NCBI RefSeq assembly: GCF_000689415.1 | Contig: NZ_HG322950.1 | Location: forward strand, 5,091,501-5,155,500 | Reading direction: 5' to 3' | From: Pseudomonas knackmussii B13 | GTDB lineage: Bacteria > Pseudomonadota > Gammaproteobacteria > Pseudomonadales > Pseudomonadaceae | DNA: 64,000 nucleotides | In this document: piece by piece, positions 9,534 to 17,473 of the stretch | Layout: each line of letters opens with the position of its first letter | How positions within the stretch are numbered: position 1 is the stretch's first letter | Position numbers and translations under genes: made by a program | The notes under the pieces: generated by a model | Database searches by the model: none | What the model was told of the DNA's origin: nothing | Seen by the model: the letters and a program-made list of their open reading frames with translations, nothing else

Positions 9534-9671
9534 AACGGGGGCGGACTTCAGATGAGACTAGCCTGTATAGCAATTGCCGCCACGAAGAGGCCTAAAGAAG
9601 ATTCGGAAATCTCCCACAGCACGAACGACTCGAAATATGCTGAGGGCTTGGCGTAGCCACGGCAGGGCAAG

Positions 9672-9702
9672 TGACGGTTATTTCACGAAAATTCAGTAGA
9701 CT
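9672..9702 (+). promoter_or_regulatory. Possible promoter of the TetR regulator gene
   Basis: TGACGG and TAGACT are spaced by 19 bases and end 45 bases before the start codon at 9748. The spacing is long and the match only fair. Confidence 0.3.
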
Positions 9703-9747
9703 GGCGGACCAAATGCAAGGCCAGCCAAAAGAGCGGTCACCGACACT

Positions 9748-10386
9748 ATGAGAAGAACTAAAGAAGACTCGGAGAAGACCCGCCAGACCATCCTGGATTC
9801 GGCCGAAGCGCTGTTCCTGGAAAATGGGGTTTCCAATACCAGTCTCGAAGAAATTGCGCGTAATGCCGGTGTGACGAGGGGAGCGGTCTACTGGCACTTC
9901 GAGAACAAGTCGCATCTGTTCCACGAAATGATCAACCAGGTGCGCCTGCCGCCCGAACAGCTGATTGCCCGGCTGTCCGGCTGCAACGGCGTGGATGCCC
10001 TGCAGTCGCTGTTCGAGCTGTGCATCGAGGTGGTCCGCAACCTGGCCAGCAACGAGCAGCGCCGGCGCATCCTGACCATCCTCATGCAGCGCTGCGAGTT
10101 CACCGAAGAGCTGCGCGATGCGGTGCTGCGCCACAACGCCGTGATCCGCCAGTTCATCGACCTCTGCGAGCAACTGTTCGCCCGCCAGGCCAACCAGCAG
10201 CGCCTGATGCCCGGCATCACCCCGCGTATCGCCGCGCGCTCGGTGCACGGCATGATCTACGGCCTGATCAACGACTGGCTGCGCGACCCGGAGCTGTTCG
10301 ATCCGTTGCAGGACACCGAACAGCTCTTCGAGCCGCTGTTCCGCGGGCTGATCCGCGATTGGGCTCAGGCCGGCGCGGCTTCGTAA
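9748..10386 (+). CDS. TetR/AcrR-family repressor of the RND efflux operon
   Basis: 212 residues. The N-terminal helix-turn-helix is clear: SLEEIARNAGVTRGAVYWHFENKSHLF (about residues 31-57), closest in style to AcrR/TtgR/MexL-type repressors of efflux pumps. The remaining helical domain would bind the inducing drug. It is divergent from the adaptor-pump operon and very probably represses it; this is by family and position. Its 3' end overlaps the convergent copZ stop by 22 bases, which is unusual but leaves both reading frames intact. Confidence 0.9.
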   Translation: MRRTKEDSEKTRQTILDSAEALFLENGVSNTSLEEIARNAGVTRGAVYWHFENKSHLFHEMINQVRLPPEQLIARLSGCNGVDALQSLFELCIEVVRNLASNEQRRRILTILMQRCEFTEELRDAVLRHNAVIRQFIDLCEQLFARQANQQRLMPGITPRIAARSVHGMIYGLINDWLRDPELFDPLQDTEQLFEPLFRGLIRDWAQAGAAS

Positions 10387-10562
10387 CCTTCCTCGCGGAT
10401 CGCCTCCAGCAGCGCCTCTTCGGGTAGCCGGCTGTCCACCCGCACTTCGCCGTCCGCCAGGTCCACCTGGACCTGGGCGGCCGCATCGCGAGCCTGGATC
10501 GCCTGGGTCACGGCGCGTACGCAGTGGCCGCAGGACATGCCTTTCACATTGAACACATGCAT
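10365..10562 (-). CDS. copZ: Copper chaperone, heavy-metal-associated domain (CopZ-like)
   Basis: 65 residues forming one HMA domain, MHVFNVKGMSCGHCVRAV..., with the Cu(I)-binding MSCGHC motif at residues 9-14. It carries cytosolic Cu(I) to the CopA ATPase. The start at 10562 is chosen because AAGGAGT lies 6 bases upstream and because the longer in-frame start would fall inside the promoter at 10598-10628. That promoter has the MerR/CueR type of operator, and copA just downstream on the other strand carries a matching one. Both point to control by the cueR product. Confidence 0.9.
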   Translation of the reverse strand: MHVFNVKGMSCGHCVRAVTQAIQARDAAAQVQVDLADGEVRVDSRLPEEALLEAIREEGYEAAPA

Positions 10563-10597
10563 GTCGAACTCCTTGGGGATCGATGAATTCGTGGCGC

Positions 10598-10628
10598 AGT
10601 GTCGACCTTGCCACCGTGGCAAGGTCAA
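10598..10628 (-). promoter_or_regulatory. CueR-type promoter/operator of copZ
   Basis: On the minus strand TTGACC and GACACT are separated by 19 bases, the over-long spacing typical of MerR-family promoters. The spacer holds a perfect inverted repeat with arms ACCTTGCCA and TGGCAAGGT around 3 bases (10605-10625). The arms resemble known CueR sites of copper ATPase genes. Confidence 0.85.
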
Positions 10629-10704
10629 GCCCTTGCGCTCCGCTTGCCGCCAGCGACCGCCTCGGCCAAGCTCAGCGCTGTCGCCTTCACCTGGGAGTCC
10701 TCCG

Positions 10705-11112
10705 ATGCGCCGGCTACTGCTCCGCGCCCTGCCCTGCCTGCTCTGGCCCGCCTTGGCCCTGGCCGCCGACCCGCCAACGGTGCAGGCCTGGCCGCAACAG
10801 GACCCGCCGCCCGCCGGCTACGCGATTCTCAACGTCACCCGCATGGGCCTGCAGAGCGGCAGCGCCTGCGATGTCGACCTCTATGTGCGCGGCGAACTGC
10901 TGGCGCGCCTGCAACCCGAAGGCAGCGTGTCGCTGAATCTCGCCCCCGGCGAAGTCCCGATCCGCCTGGCCACCTCCAGCACCGGCGCCTGCCGCCAGGG
11001 CATGCAGCAACTGCAGAACCAGAGCCTGCGACTGCGCGCCGGGGAAATCCGCAACTACCGCATCGGCTACCGCGAAGGCGGGCTTTTCCTGACCCCGGTC
11101 AACACGCCCTGA
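10705..11112 (+). CDS. Secreted hypothetical protein in the copper cluster
   Basis: 135 residues. The start at 10705 is chosen for its signal peptide (MRRLLLRALPCLLWPALALAAD, cleavage near residue 21) and an upstream GGGAG. The mature part is Pro/Gln-rich at first and then looks like a small beta domain (VDLYVRGELLARLQPEGSVSLNLAPGEVPIRLATS), with two cysteines that could form a disulfide. No domain is recognised. It lies between the divergent CueR promoter of copZ and the CueR promoter of copA, but has no MerR-type promoter of its own facing it. A role in periplasmic copper handling is only a guess from place. Confidence 0.7.
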   Translation: MRRLLLRALPCLLWPALALAADPPTVQAWPQQDPPPAGYAILNVTRMGLQSGSACDVDLYVRGELLARLQPEGSVSLNLAPGEVPIRLATSSTGACRQGMQQLQNQSLRLRAGEIRNYRIGYREGGLFLTPVNTP

Positions 11113-11120
11113 AACGACGC

Positions 11121-11151
11121 TTGACCTTGCCCTTGTGGCAAGGTTCATCCT
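11121..11151 (+). promoter_or_regulatory. CueR-type promoter/operator of copA
   Basis: TTGACC (11121-11126), a 19-base spacer and a weak CATCCT -10 (11146-11151). The operator at 11124-11144 has arms ACCTTGCC and GGCAAGGT around 5 bases, the same arms as at copZ. Transcription would start near 11158. Confidence 0.85.
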
Positions 11152-11218
11152 CGGGGCATCGTCGGATCCAGACGACTGCGCGCCTACCGCGCGGTCGCCG
11201 GAAATCAGGAGAAGCCCC

Positions 11219-13645
11219 GTGAACAGCCCCGCCCCCATCGAGCTCGACCTGCCGGTACACGGCATGACCTGCGCCTCCTGCGCCGGCCGCGTCGAGCGTG
11301 CGCTGCAGAAGGTCCCCGGCGTGCTCGGCGCCAGCGTCAACCTGGCCAGCGAGCAGGCGCGAGTGAGCCTGAACGACGCCGGACAGCTGCCGGAACTGGT
11401 CGAAGCCGTGGAAAAGGCCGGCTACCAGGTGCCCAGCCACACGCTGGAACTGGGCATCGAGGGAATGACCTGCGCCAGTTGCGTCGGCCGCGTCGAACGC
11501 GCGCTGAAGAAGGTCCCCGGCGTGCGCGACGCGAGCGTCAACCTCGCCAGCGAACGCGCGCACCTGGACCTGCTCGGCGCAGTCGACCCCGCCATCCTCA
11601 TCGCCGCCGTGGACAAGGCCGGCTACCACGCACGCCTGCTCGAAGCTGAGAAGCCGGCGCAAGACGCGGCGCTGGCCCGCCTGGCCCGCGAGCGCATCCT
11701 GCTGATAATCGCTCTCGCGCTGGCCCTCCCGCTGGCGCTACCGATGTTCGCCGAATGGGCCGGAATGCACTGGATGCTGCCGGCCTGGGTGCAGTTCGCC
11801 TTGGCCACGCCGGTGCAGTTCGTCATAGGCGCGCGCTTCTATGTCTCGGCCTGGAAAGCGCTGCGCGCGCGCAGCGGCAACATGGACCTGCTGGTCGCCC
11901 TGGGCACCAGCGCCGGCTACGGCTTAAGCCTGTACCTCTGGCTGAGCGCGCCGCCCGGCAGCATGCCGCACCTGTACTTCGAGGCGAGCGCCGTGCTGAT
12001 CGCCCTGATCCTGCTCGGCAAGTACCTGGAAAGCCGCGCCAAGCGCCAGACCGCCTCGGCCATTCGCGCCCTGGAAGCCCTGCGCCCCGAACGCGCCACA
12101 CGCATCCGCGACGGCCACGAGGAAGACGTGGCCATCGCCGAGCTGCGCCTGGGCGATGAACTGCTCGTGCGCCCCGGCGAGCGTTTCCCGGCGGACGGGC
12201 TCGTCCTCGATGGCCGCAGCCATGCCGACGAGGCGCTGATCACCGGGGAAAGCCTGCCGGTGGCCAAGGGCCCCGGCGACAAGGTCACCGGCGGCGCGAT
12301 CAACGGCGAAGCGCTGCTGACCATCCGCGCTACCGCACTGGGCGGCGAGACCGTGCTGGCGCGCATCATCCGCCTGGTGGAAGACGCCCAGGCGGCCAAG
12401 GCGCCGATCCAGAAGCTGGTGGACAAGGTCAGCAACGTCTTCGTCCCGGTGGTGGTCGGCATCGCCCTGCTCACCCTGCTCGGCTGGCTGCTGGCCGGCG
12501 CGGGCCTGGAAACGGCGTTGATCAACGCCGTCGCCGTGCTGGTCATCGCCTGCCCCTGCGCGCTCGGCCTGGCCACGCCGACGGCGATCATGGCCGGCAC
12601 CGGCGTCGCCGCGCGCCACGGCATCCTGATCAAGGACGCCGAAGCCCTGGAAGTCGCCCACGCGGTCAGCGCGGTGGCCTTCGACAAGACTGGCACCCTG
12701 ACTGCCGGCAAGCCCGGCCTGGTGGACTTCGCGGTCGCCGAAGGCGAAGCCGACGAAGCCCTGGCGCTGGCCGGTGCCTTGCAACGCGGCAGCGAACACC
12801 CACTGGCCAAGGCGGTGCTCGGCGCCTGCGTCGAACGCGGCCTGCACGCCCACGCCGCGAGCGAAAGCCAGGCACTGGCCGGGCGCGGCATTCAAGGGCG
12901 AGTCGGCGAGCGCCTGCTGGCCCTGGGTAACCGCCGCCTGCTCGACGAACAGGGGCTGGCCGCCGGTGATCTGCAGGTAAAAGCGAGCGAATGGGAAAGC
13001 CACGGCCGCACCCTTTCCTGGCTGATCGAACTGCAACCGCAAGCGCGGCTGATCGCCCTGTTCGCCTTCGGCGACAGCCTCAAACCCGGCGCCGCCGAAG
13101 CCATCCACGCGCTGCGCGAACGCGGTATCGCCAACTGCCTGATCACCGGCGACAACCGCGGCAGCGCGCGACTGGTCGCCGAGGCCCTGGGCCTGGACGA
13201 AGTGCATGCCGAAGTGCTGCCGGCGGACAAGGCCGCGGTGGTCGCGCAGATGAAACAGGGCGGCGCGCTGGTGGCCATGGTCGGCGACGGCATCAACGAC
13301 GCCCCGGCGCTGGCCGCAGCAGATGTCGGCATCGCCATGGGCGGCGGTACCGACGTGGCCATGCACGCGGCCGGCATTACCCTGATGCGCGGCGACCCGC
13401 GCCTGGTCCCGGCAGCGCTGGACATCGCCCGGCGCACCTACGCGAAGATCCGCCAGAACCTCTTCTGGGCCTTCGTCTACAACCTGATCGGTGTGCCCCT
13501 GGCCGCCCTCGGCCTGCTCAACCCGATGGTCGCTGGCGCCGCCATGGCCCTGTCCAGCGTCAGCGTGGTGAGCAACGCCCTGCTGCTCAAGCGCTGGAAG
13601 CCGGACCTGCAAACCAGCGACAACGAAACCCGGAGCTCGCGATGA
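11219..13645 (+). CDS. copA: Cu(I)-exporting P1B-type ATPase CopA/CueA
   Basis: 808 residues from the GTG at 11219. Two N-terminal HMA domains each carry GMTCASC (about residues 15 and 81). Then come eight expected membrane segments, TGES, the transport motif ACPCALG (CPC), the phosphorylation site DKTGTLT, the SEHPLAKA (HP) signature and GDGINDAPAL. It pumps Cu(I) out of the cytoplasm using ATP. An upstream ATG at 11135 is in frame but lies inside the CueR operator, before the expected transcription start, so it cannot serve this promoter. The GTG has AGGAG 8 bases upstream. Its stop overlaps the cueR start (ATGA). Confidence 0.95.
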   Translation: MNSPAPIELDLPVHGMTCASCAGRVERALQKVPGVLGASVNLASEQARVSLNDAGQLPELVEAVEKAGYQVPSHTLELGIEGMTCASCVGRVERALKKVPGVRDASVNLASERAHLDLLGAVDPAILIAAVDKAGYHARLLEAEKPAQDAALARLARERILLIIALALALPLALPMFAEWAGMHWMLPAWVQFALATPVQFVIGARFYVSAWKALRARSGNMDLLVALGTSAGYGLSLYLWLSAPPGSMPHLYFEASAVLIALILLGKYLESRAKRQTASAIRALEALRPERATRIRDGHEEDVAIAELRLGDELLVRPGERFPADGLVLDGRSHADEALITGESLPVAKGPGDKVTGGAINGEALLTIRATALGGETVLARIIRLVEDAQAAKAPIQKLVDKVSNVFVPVVVGIALLTLLGWLLAGAGLETALINAVAVLVIACPCALGLATPTAIMAGTGVAARHGILIKDAEALEVAHAVSAVAFDKTGTLTAGKPGLVDFAVAEGEADEALALAGALQRGSEHPLAKAVLGACVERGLHAHAASESQALAGRGIQGRVGERLLALGNRRLLDEQGLAAGDLQVKASEWESHGRTLSWLIELQPQARLIALFAFGDSLKPGAAEAIHALRERGIANCLITGDNRGSARLVAEALGLDEVHAEVLPADKAAVVAQMKQGGALVAMVGDGINDAPALAAADVGIAMGGGTDVAMHAAGITLMRGDPRLVPAALDIARRTYAKIRQNLFWAFVYNLIGVPLAALGLLNPMVAGAAMALSSVSVVSNALLLKRWKPDLQTSDNETRSSR

Positions 13646-14043
13646 ACATCGGTGAAGCCGCGAAGAAGAGCGGCCTGTCGGCGAAGATGATCCGCTACTA
13701 CGAATCCATCGGCCTGCTGCAACCGGCCGGCCGCAGCGCCAGCGGCTACCGCCACTACAGCGAGCAGGACCTGCACCGCCTGGCCTTCATCCGCCGCTCG
13801 CGGGACTTCGGCTTCTCGCTGGAAGAAGTCGGCCAGTTGCTAGCGCTGTGGCAGGACCGCAAGCGCGCCAGCGCCGACGTCAAGGCCCTCGCCACCCGCC
13901 ACATCGACGAACTCAACCGCAAGATCGCCGAGCTCTCCAGCCTGCGCGACACCCTCCAAGACCTGAGCGACCACTGCCACGGCGACCACCGCCCGGACTG
14001 CCCGATCCTCAAGGACCTGGAGTCGGGCAATTGCTGTCACTGA
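13642..14043 (+). CDS. cueR: MerR-family copper-responsive activator CueR
   Basis: 133 residues. The winged helix-turn-helix is MNIGEAAKKSGLSAKMIRYYESIGLL, followed by the dimerisation helix and a C-terminal metal loop, CHGDHRPDC, with the C-x7-C spacing of CueR Cu(I) ligands, and a terminal CC pair. It activates promoters with 19-base spacers by untwisting them when Cu(I) is bound. It is translationally coupled to copA through a 4-base overlap, so the regulator is probably made from the promoter it activates (autoregulation is an inference). Matching operators are at 10605 and 11124. Confidence 0.95.
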   Translation: MNIGEAAKKSGLSAKMIRYYESIGLLQPAGRSASGYRHYSEQDLHRLAFIRRSRDFGFSLEEVGQLLALWQDRKRASADVKALATRHIDELNRKIAELSSLRDTLQDLSDHCHGDHRPDCPILKDLESGNCCH

Positions 14044-14074
14044 GCTTCGCTCGTACAGGCCAAACCGCCACCCG

Positions 14075-14167
14075 GTAGGAGCGGATCTCATCCGCGAAGA
14101 ATCCGCGCCGCAGTCCCTTGTAGGAGCGGGCCATGCCCGCGATTTCGCGGACAAGGTCCACTCCTAC
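14075..14167. repeat. REP composite, left copy flanking hicAB
   Basis: Begins GTAGGAGCGGATCTCATCC, followed by a second REP unit and its inverted end (GTAGGAG at 14120, CTCCTAC at 14161). It differs from the copy at 14866-14958 at only 3 of 93 positions. Confidence 0.85.
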
Positions 14168-14233
14168 AAGAGCCATGCACCAAATCGCACAGGCATAGCG
14201 GAAGTAAGACGGCGCTGACCTAAAGGCCTGGAC

Positions 14234-14252
14234 GGTATCATTATTTGATACC
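14234..14252. promoter_or_regulatory. Candidate hicAB operator
   Basis: GGTATCA-TTATT-TGATACC is a perfect 7-5-7 inverted repeat ending 18 bases before the hicA start. HicB antitoxins usually bind such palindromes to repress their own operon; the assignment is by position. Confidence 0.55.
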
Positions 14253-14270
14253 ACAATGAGGCCAGAATGG

Positions 14271-14525
14271 ATGAACAGCCGCCAACGCTCCACCTGGGAG
14301 CTGTTGTACGCGACGCCAACGCCCAACCACCTGGAATGGTTCCGGATCGAGGCACTGCTGCTGTACCTGGGCGCGCGCAAGATCGAGGGCAACGGTTCGC
14401 GCGTGCGCTTCGAGCTGAACGGCGTCATCGCCAGCTTCCACCGGCCACATCCGGGCAAGGAAGCCAAACCCTATCAGGTTCGCGATGCGCGGACTTTCCT
14501 CGAACGAGCGGGATACGCACCATGA
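14271..14525 (+). CDS. hicA: HicA-type toxin (mRNA interferase)
   Basis: 84 residues beginning MNSRQRSTWELLYATPTPNHLEW, matching the HicA/YcfA family, whose double-stranded-RNA-binding-like fold carries a catalytic His, here in IASFHRPHPGKEAKPYQV. HicA toxins cut mRNA and are held inactive by HicB. The start at 14271 fits the family N-terminus and has GAGG 9 bases upstream; ATG 14256 would add five atypical residues. It overlaps hicB by 4 bases, and a palindrome lies just upstream. Confidence 0.88.
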   Translation: MNSRQRSTWELLYATPTPNHLEWFRIEALLLYLGARKIEGNGSRVRFELNGVIASFHRPHPGKEAKPYQVRDARTFLERAGYAP

Positions 14526-14848
14526 GCCCGATGAAATACAAAGGCTACGTCGCCCACATCGAATACAGCGACGACGATGAACTGTTCGTTGGCCGCATCG
14601 CCGGCATCCACGACGTGATCGGTTTCCATGGCGAGTCGGTAGGCGAGCTGCGCCAACTGTTCCAGGAAGCGGTCGACGACTACCTGGAGACCTGCGCTCG
14701 ACTCGGTCGTGAACCGCAGAAGCCCTACTCAGGAAAACTCAGCCTGCGCCTGGATCCCGCCCTCCACGCACGCGTAGCCCTGAAGGCCGAGCTGAGCAAT
14801 AAGAGCATCAACCAGTGGGTGGTGGAGCGCCTCAGCGAGGCGCTCTGA
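14522..14848 (+). CDS. hicB: HicB-type antitoxin
   Basis: 108 residues. The N-terminal half is the partly degraded RNase-H-like HicB fold (MKYKGYVAHIEYSDDDELFVGRIAGIHDVIGFHGESVGELRQLFQEAVDDYLE). The C-terminal part (SGKLSLRLDPALHARVALKAELSNKSINQWVVERLSEAL) is a ribbon-helix-helix DNA-binding domain. It neutralises HicA and should repress the operon through the palindrome at 14234. The start codon overlaps the hicA stop. Whole and apparently functional. Confidence 0.9.
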   Translation: MSPMKYKGYVAHIEYSDDDELFVGRIAGIHDVIGFHGESVGELRQLFQEAVDDYLETCARLGREPQKPYSGKLSLRLDPALHARVALKAELSNKSINQWVVERLSEAL

Positions 14849-14865
14849 ACGCAGAGCCCCGCCCC

Positions 14866-14958
14866 GTAGGAGCGGATCTCATCCGCGAAGAACCCGCGCC
14901 GCAGTCCCCTGTAGGAGCGGTCCATGCCCGCGATTTCGCGGACAAGGTCCACTCCTAC
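14866..14958. repeat. REP composite, right copy flanking hicAB
   Basis: Same order and orientation as 14075-14167 with three substitutions. Its last four bases overlap the 3' end of the convergent eamA gene. Confidence 0.85.
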
Positions 14959-15842
14959 GAAGGCGCCACAGCGCTACGGCGCTGCCACAGCGACGCCGGC
15001 AGCACGGTTACCGCCAGGCCGAGGAAGACCAGTACGCAGGCCAGCCAGTCCTGGGCGGTGAGCTGCTCGCCGAGCATCAGCCAGCCGGACAGCAGACCGG
15101 ATACCGGCACCGCCAGGGCGAAGGGAGTCACCTGGCTGGCCGGGTAGCGGCGCAGCAGGAAGCTCCACAGGCCGAAGCCCACGGTGGTGGCCAGGAAGGC
15201 GATGTAGAGCAGCGCGCCCACGCCTTCCCAACTGATGCCGCGCACGGCGGCGGCCATCGCTTGCGGGCCTTCGAAGATCCACGACAGGACCAGCAGCGGC
15301 AGCGGCGGAATCAGGCTTACCCAGCTGATCAGGCGGAGCATGTCGTTCGCGCCGGAACGCTTGGTGGCGATGTTGGAGAAAGCCCAGGCCAGCGCTGCCG
15401 CGATCACCAGGCCGAAGGCCAGCAGGCTATCCCCCAACGGGCGCTCCAGGCCGATCAGCAACAAGCCGGCGGCAGCCAGCAGCAAGCCAAACAGCGCACG
15501 CGGCGAAGGGCGTTCGCCGAGGAACACCGCGGCGATCAGCACCGTGAAGAACACCTGGCTCTGCAGCACCAGCGACGACAGGCCGGCGGGCATGCCCAGG
15601 TGCATGCCGACGAACAGCAGGCCGAACTTGACCACGCCCAGCAGCACGCCGATCTGCACGATGCGCCAGAACGGCGCCGGCAGCGGCCCGCGCAGGAAGA
15701 TCAGCGGCAGCGCCGCCAGGGCGAAGCGCAGGGCGCAGAACAGCAGCGGCGGGAAGTCGTGCAGGCCGACCTTGATGATGACGAAGTTGACGCCCCAGAT
15801 CAGCGTGACCAGCAGGGCGAGAAGGATATGCGGCAAGGGCAT
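14955..15842 (-). CDS. eamA: EamA-type exporter (O-acetylserine/cysteine exporter-like, DMT family)
   Basis: 295 residues in two EamA repeats, ten hydrophobic segments. The start (LLALLVTLIWGVNFVIIKVGLHDFPPLLF) and the GMPAGLSSLVLQSQVFFTVL segment closely resemble E. coli EamA (YdeD), which exports O-acetylserine and cysteine across the inner membrane. The substrate here is inferred from that likeness. The stop codon falls within the REP composite, so the last residues are shaped by the repeat. Confidence 0.85.
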   Translation of the reverse strand: MPLPHILLALLVTLIWGVNFVIIKVGLHDFPPLLFCALRFALAALPLIFLRGPLPAPFWRIVQIGVLLGVVKFGLLFVGMHLGMPAGLSSLVLQSQVFFTVLIAAVFLGERPSPRALFGLLLAAAGLLLIGLERPLGDSLLAFGLVIAAALAWAFSNIATKRSGANDMLRLISWVSLIPPLPLLVLSWIFEGPQAMAAAVRGISWEGVGALLYIAFLATTVGFGLWSFLLRRYPASQVTPFALAVPVSGLLSGWLMLGEQLTAQDWLACVLVFLGLAVTVLPASLWQRRSAVAPS

Positions 15843-15930
15843 GGCGGCGGCTCTGGAGGGGGGCTGTCCACGCTAGCAAGGTCGCGCTGGAGCGTCTGCA
15901 CACAGTTGCCGTGGAAATCGGGGATACAGA

Positions 15931-16497
15931 CTAGCTGGCGGACTCGATGCGCAGCAGCGGCCAGCGCCGTAGCCAGTCCTTCTCGCGCACGCGTTGCCGG
16001 TAGAGCTCCAGCTTGCCAAGGAAATGCCCGGTGGGCCGCACGCGCAGTTGCAGCAGATCCTAGACGCCCAGCGGCGCCAACAACTCCAGTTGCTCGCCGG
16101 ACAAGCGCACCGCGACCGCCGTGCAGACTTCCGGCCAGTGGCAAAGCGCAGCGGCAACGTCGGCGTAGGCGGCATCGCCGTTACGCAGATGCATGCGCGC
16201 CTGGTTGCGCACCGACCAGGGCACGTGCGGGCAGACCCGGGTCAGTCGCTCTTCCCAGGCCAGGTCAGGCGCCGCATCCAGCTGCTGTGGATCGAAATAC
16301 AGCACATCGACGTCTGCCAAGGGCGTCGCGGTCGCGTAGCCATGCAGGGCATCCCACACCGCGTTGCGGACGAAGCCTGCGCCAATCCATGCGCCCGCTG
16401 GCCCATGCTCAAGCACGGTGCGCAGCAGGTGCATGCGTTCGGGGTCGCGGGCCAGCAGGTCGATGATCTCCGCCGCGTTGCGCGGCGGAGCGGTCAT
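15931..16497 (-). pseudogene. Nucleotidyltransferase-like gene interrupted by an in-frame amber codon
   Basis: From ATG 16497 the frame reads a nucleotidyltransferase-like protein (PAGAWIGAGFVRNAVWDALHG ... PLADVDVLYFD, with the DVDVxYFD acidic pair) and then hits TAG at 16060-16062 after APLGV. The same frame continues for 42 more residues, DLLQLRVRPTGHFLGKLELY...RRWPLLRIESAS, ending in TAG at 15931. That tail has the look of the normal family C-terminus, so one base change (for example GAG to TAG) probably broke a 188-codon gene. It could also be a sequencing error. The start overlaps the RIO kinase stop by 1 base (TGATG), showing the pair is co-translated. Confidence 0.75.
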
Positions 16498-17387
16498 CAC
16501 TGCAGCCACGGCGGTGGCGGCGGCTCGTCGCTCGGCGCGGCGTCCTGGGCGACCCGGCCGGCTTCGCGGCGCTCCTGCTCGCGCAGCGCTTCGGCGATCT
16601 CGCGCAGAACCGAATCGACATCGGCCTCGTCTTCCGGATCGTCGAAATGCCCGGTCAGCTCCGAGTCCGGCTGCAGTTCGCCGGCCTCGTAGAGCGCCCA
16701 CATTTCCTTGGCGTAGTGGGTGAACTTCAGCTCCGGAGCGAATCGCCCGAAGTACGCGGCCATGTTGCCCACGTCCCGTTCGAGCATGCGGAAGGCATGG
16801 TTGTTGCCGGCGGCATCCACCGCCTGCGGCAGGTCGATGATCACCGGGCCGTCCGGGCCGACCAGCACGTTGAACTCGGACAGGTCGCCGTGCACCAGGC
16901 CTGCGCAGAGCATCATGGCGATCTGGCGGATCAGGAAGGCGTGGAATTCCCGTGCAACGTCCGCCTCCATTTCCACGTCGTTGAGGCGCGGCGCGGCGTC
17001 GCCGTCTTCATCGGCGATCATTTCCATCAGCAGCACGCCGTCGAGGAAGTCGTACGGCTTGGGCACGCGCACCCCGGCGTTGGCCAGGCGGAACAGCGCG
17101 GCGACCTCGGCGTTCTGCCAGGCGTCCTCCTGCTCCTTGCGGCCGTACTTGGAGCCCTTGGCCATGGCGCGCGCCTGCCGGCTGTTGCGCACCTTGCGGC
17201 CCTCCTGGTACTCGGCGGCCTGGCGGAAGCTGCGCTTGTTCGCCTCCTTGTAGACCTTGGCGCAGCGCAGCTCGTCGCCGCAGCGCACTACGTAAACCGC
17301 CGCTTCCTTGCCGCTCATCAGCGGCCGCAGCACTTCGTCGATCAGGCCGTCCTCGATCAACGGCAGCAAGCGTTTTGGGGTCTTCAT
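16497..17387 (-). CDS. RIO1-family serine/threonine kinase
   Basis: 296 residues. RIO signatures are visible: the glycine-poor ATP loop SGKEAAVYVV (about 25-34), the Lys in LRCAKVYK (about 45), the catalytic loop LVHGDLSEFNVL (about 164) and the metal loop VIIDLPQAVD (about 182). The C-terminal 60 residues are acidic and end in a proline stretch. RIO kinases act in ribosome maturation in archaea and eukaryotes; the bacterial role is not settled. It is translationally coupled to the broken nucleotidyltransferase gene and lies 86 bases downstream of the HD-GYP gene on the same strand. Confidence 0.9.
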   Translation of the reverse strand: MKTPKRLLPLIEDGLIDEVLRPLMSGKEAAVYVVRCGDELRCAKVYKEANKRSFRQAAEYQEGRKVRNSRQARAMAKGSKYGRKEQEDAWQNAEVAALFRLANAGVRVPKPYDFLDGVLLMEMIADEDGDAAPRLNDVEMEADVAREFHAFLIRQIAMMLCAGLVHGDLSEFNVLVGPDGPVIIDLPQAVDAAGNNHAFRMLERDVGNMAAYFGRFAPELKFTHYAKEMWALYEAGELQPDSELTGHFDDPEDEADVDSVLREIAEALREQERREAGRVAQDAAPSDEPPPPPWLQ

Positions 17388-17473
17388 CGAATTCCGTCGT
17401 GGTTCCTCGGTACGGCCGGGAGCGGCGGCCCGTTATACGGCATCCGCGGGGCGCCGCCCAGCCCGTGCATTTT

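Noticed and set aside
14044..14958. hicAB as part of a transposon
   Set aside because: No transposase or terminal inverted repeats surround the flanking repeats; only the REP-bracketed layout can be supported.
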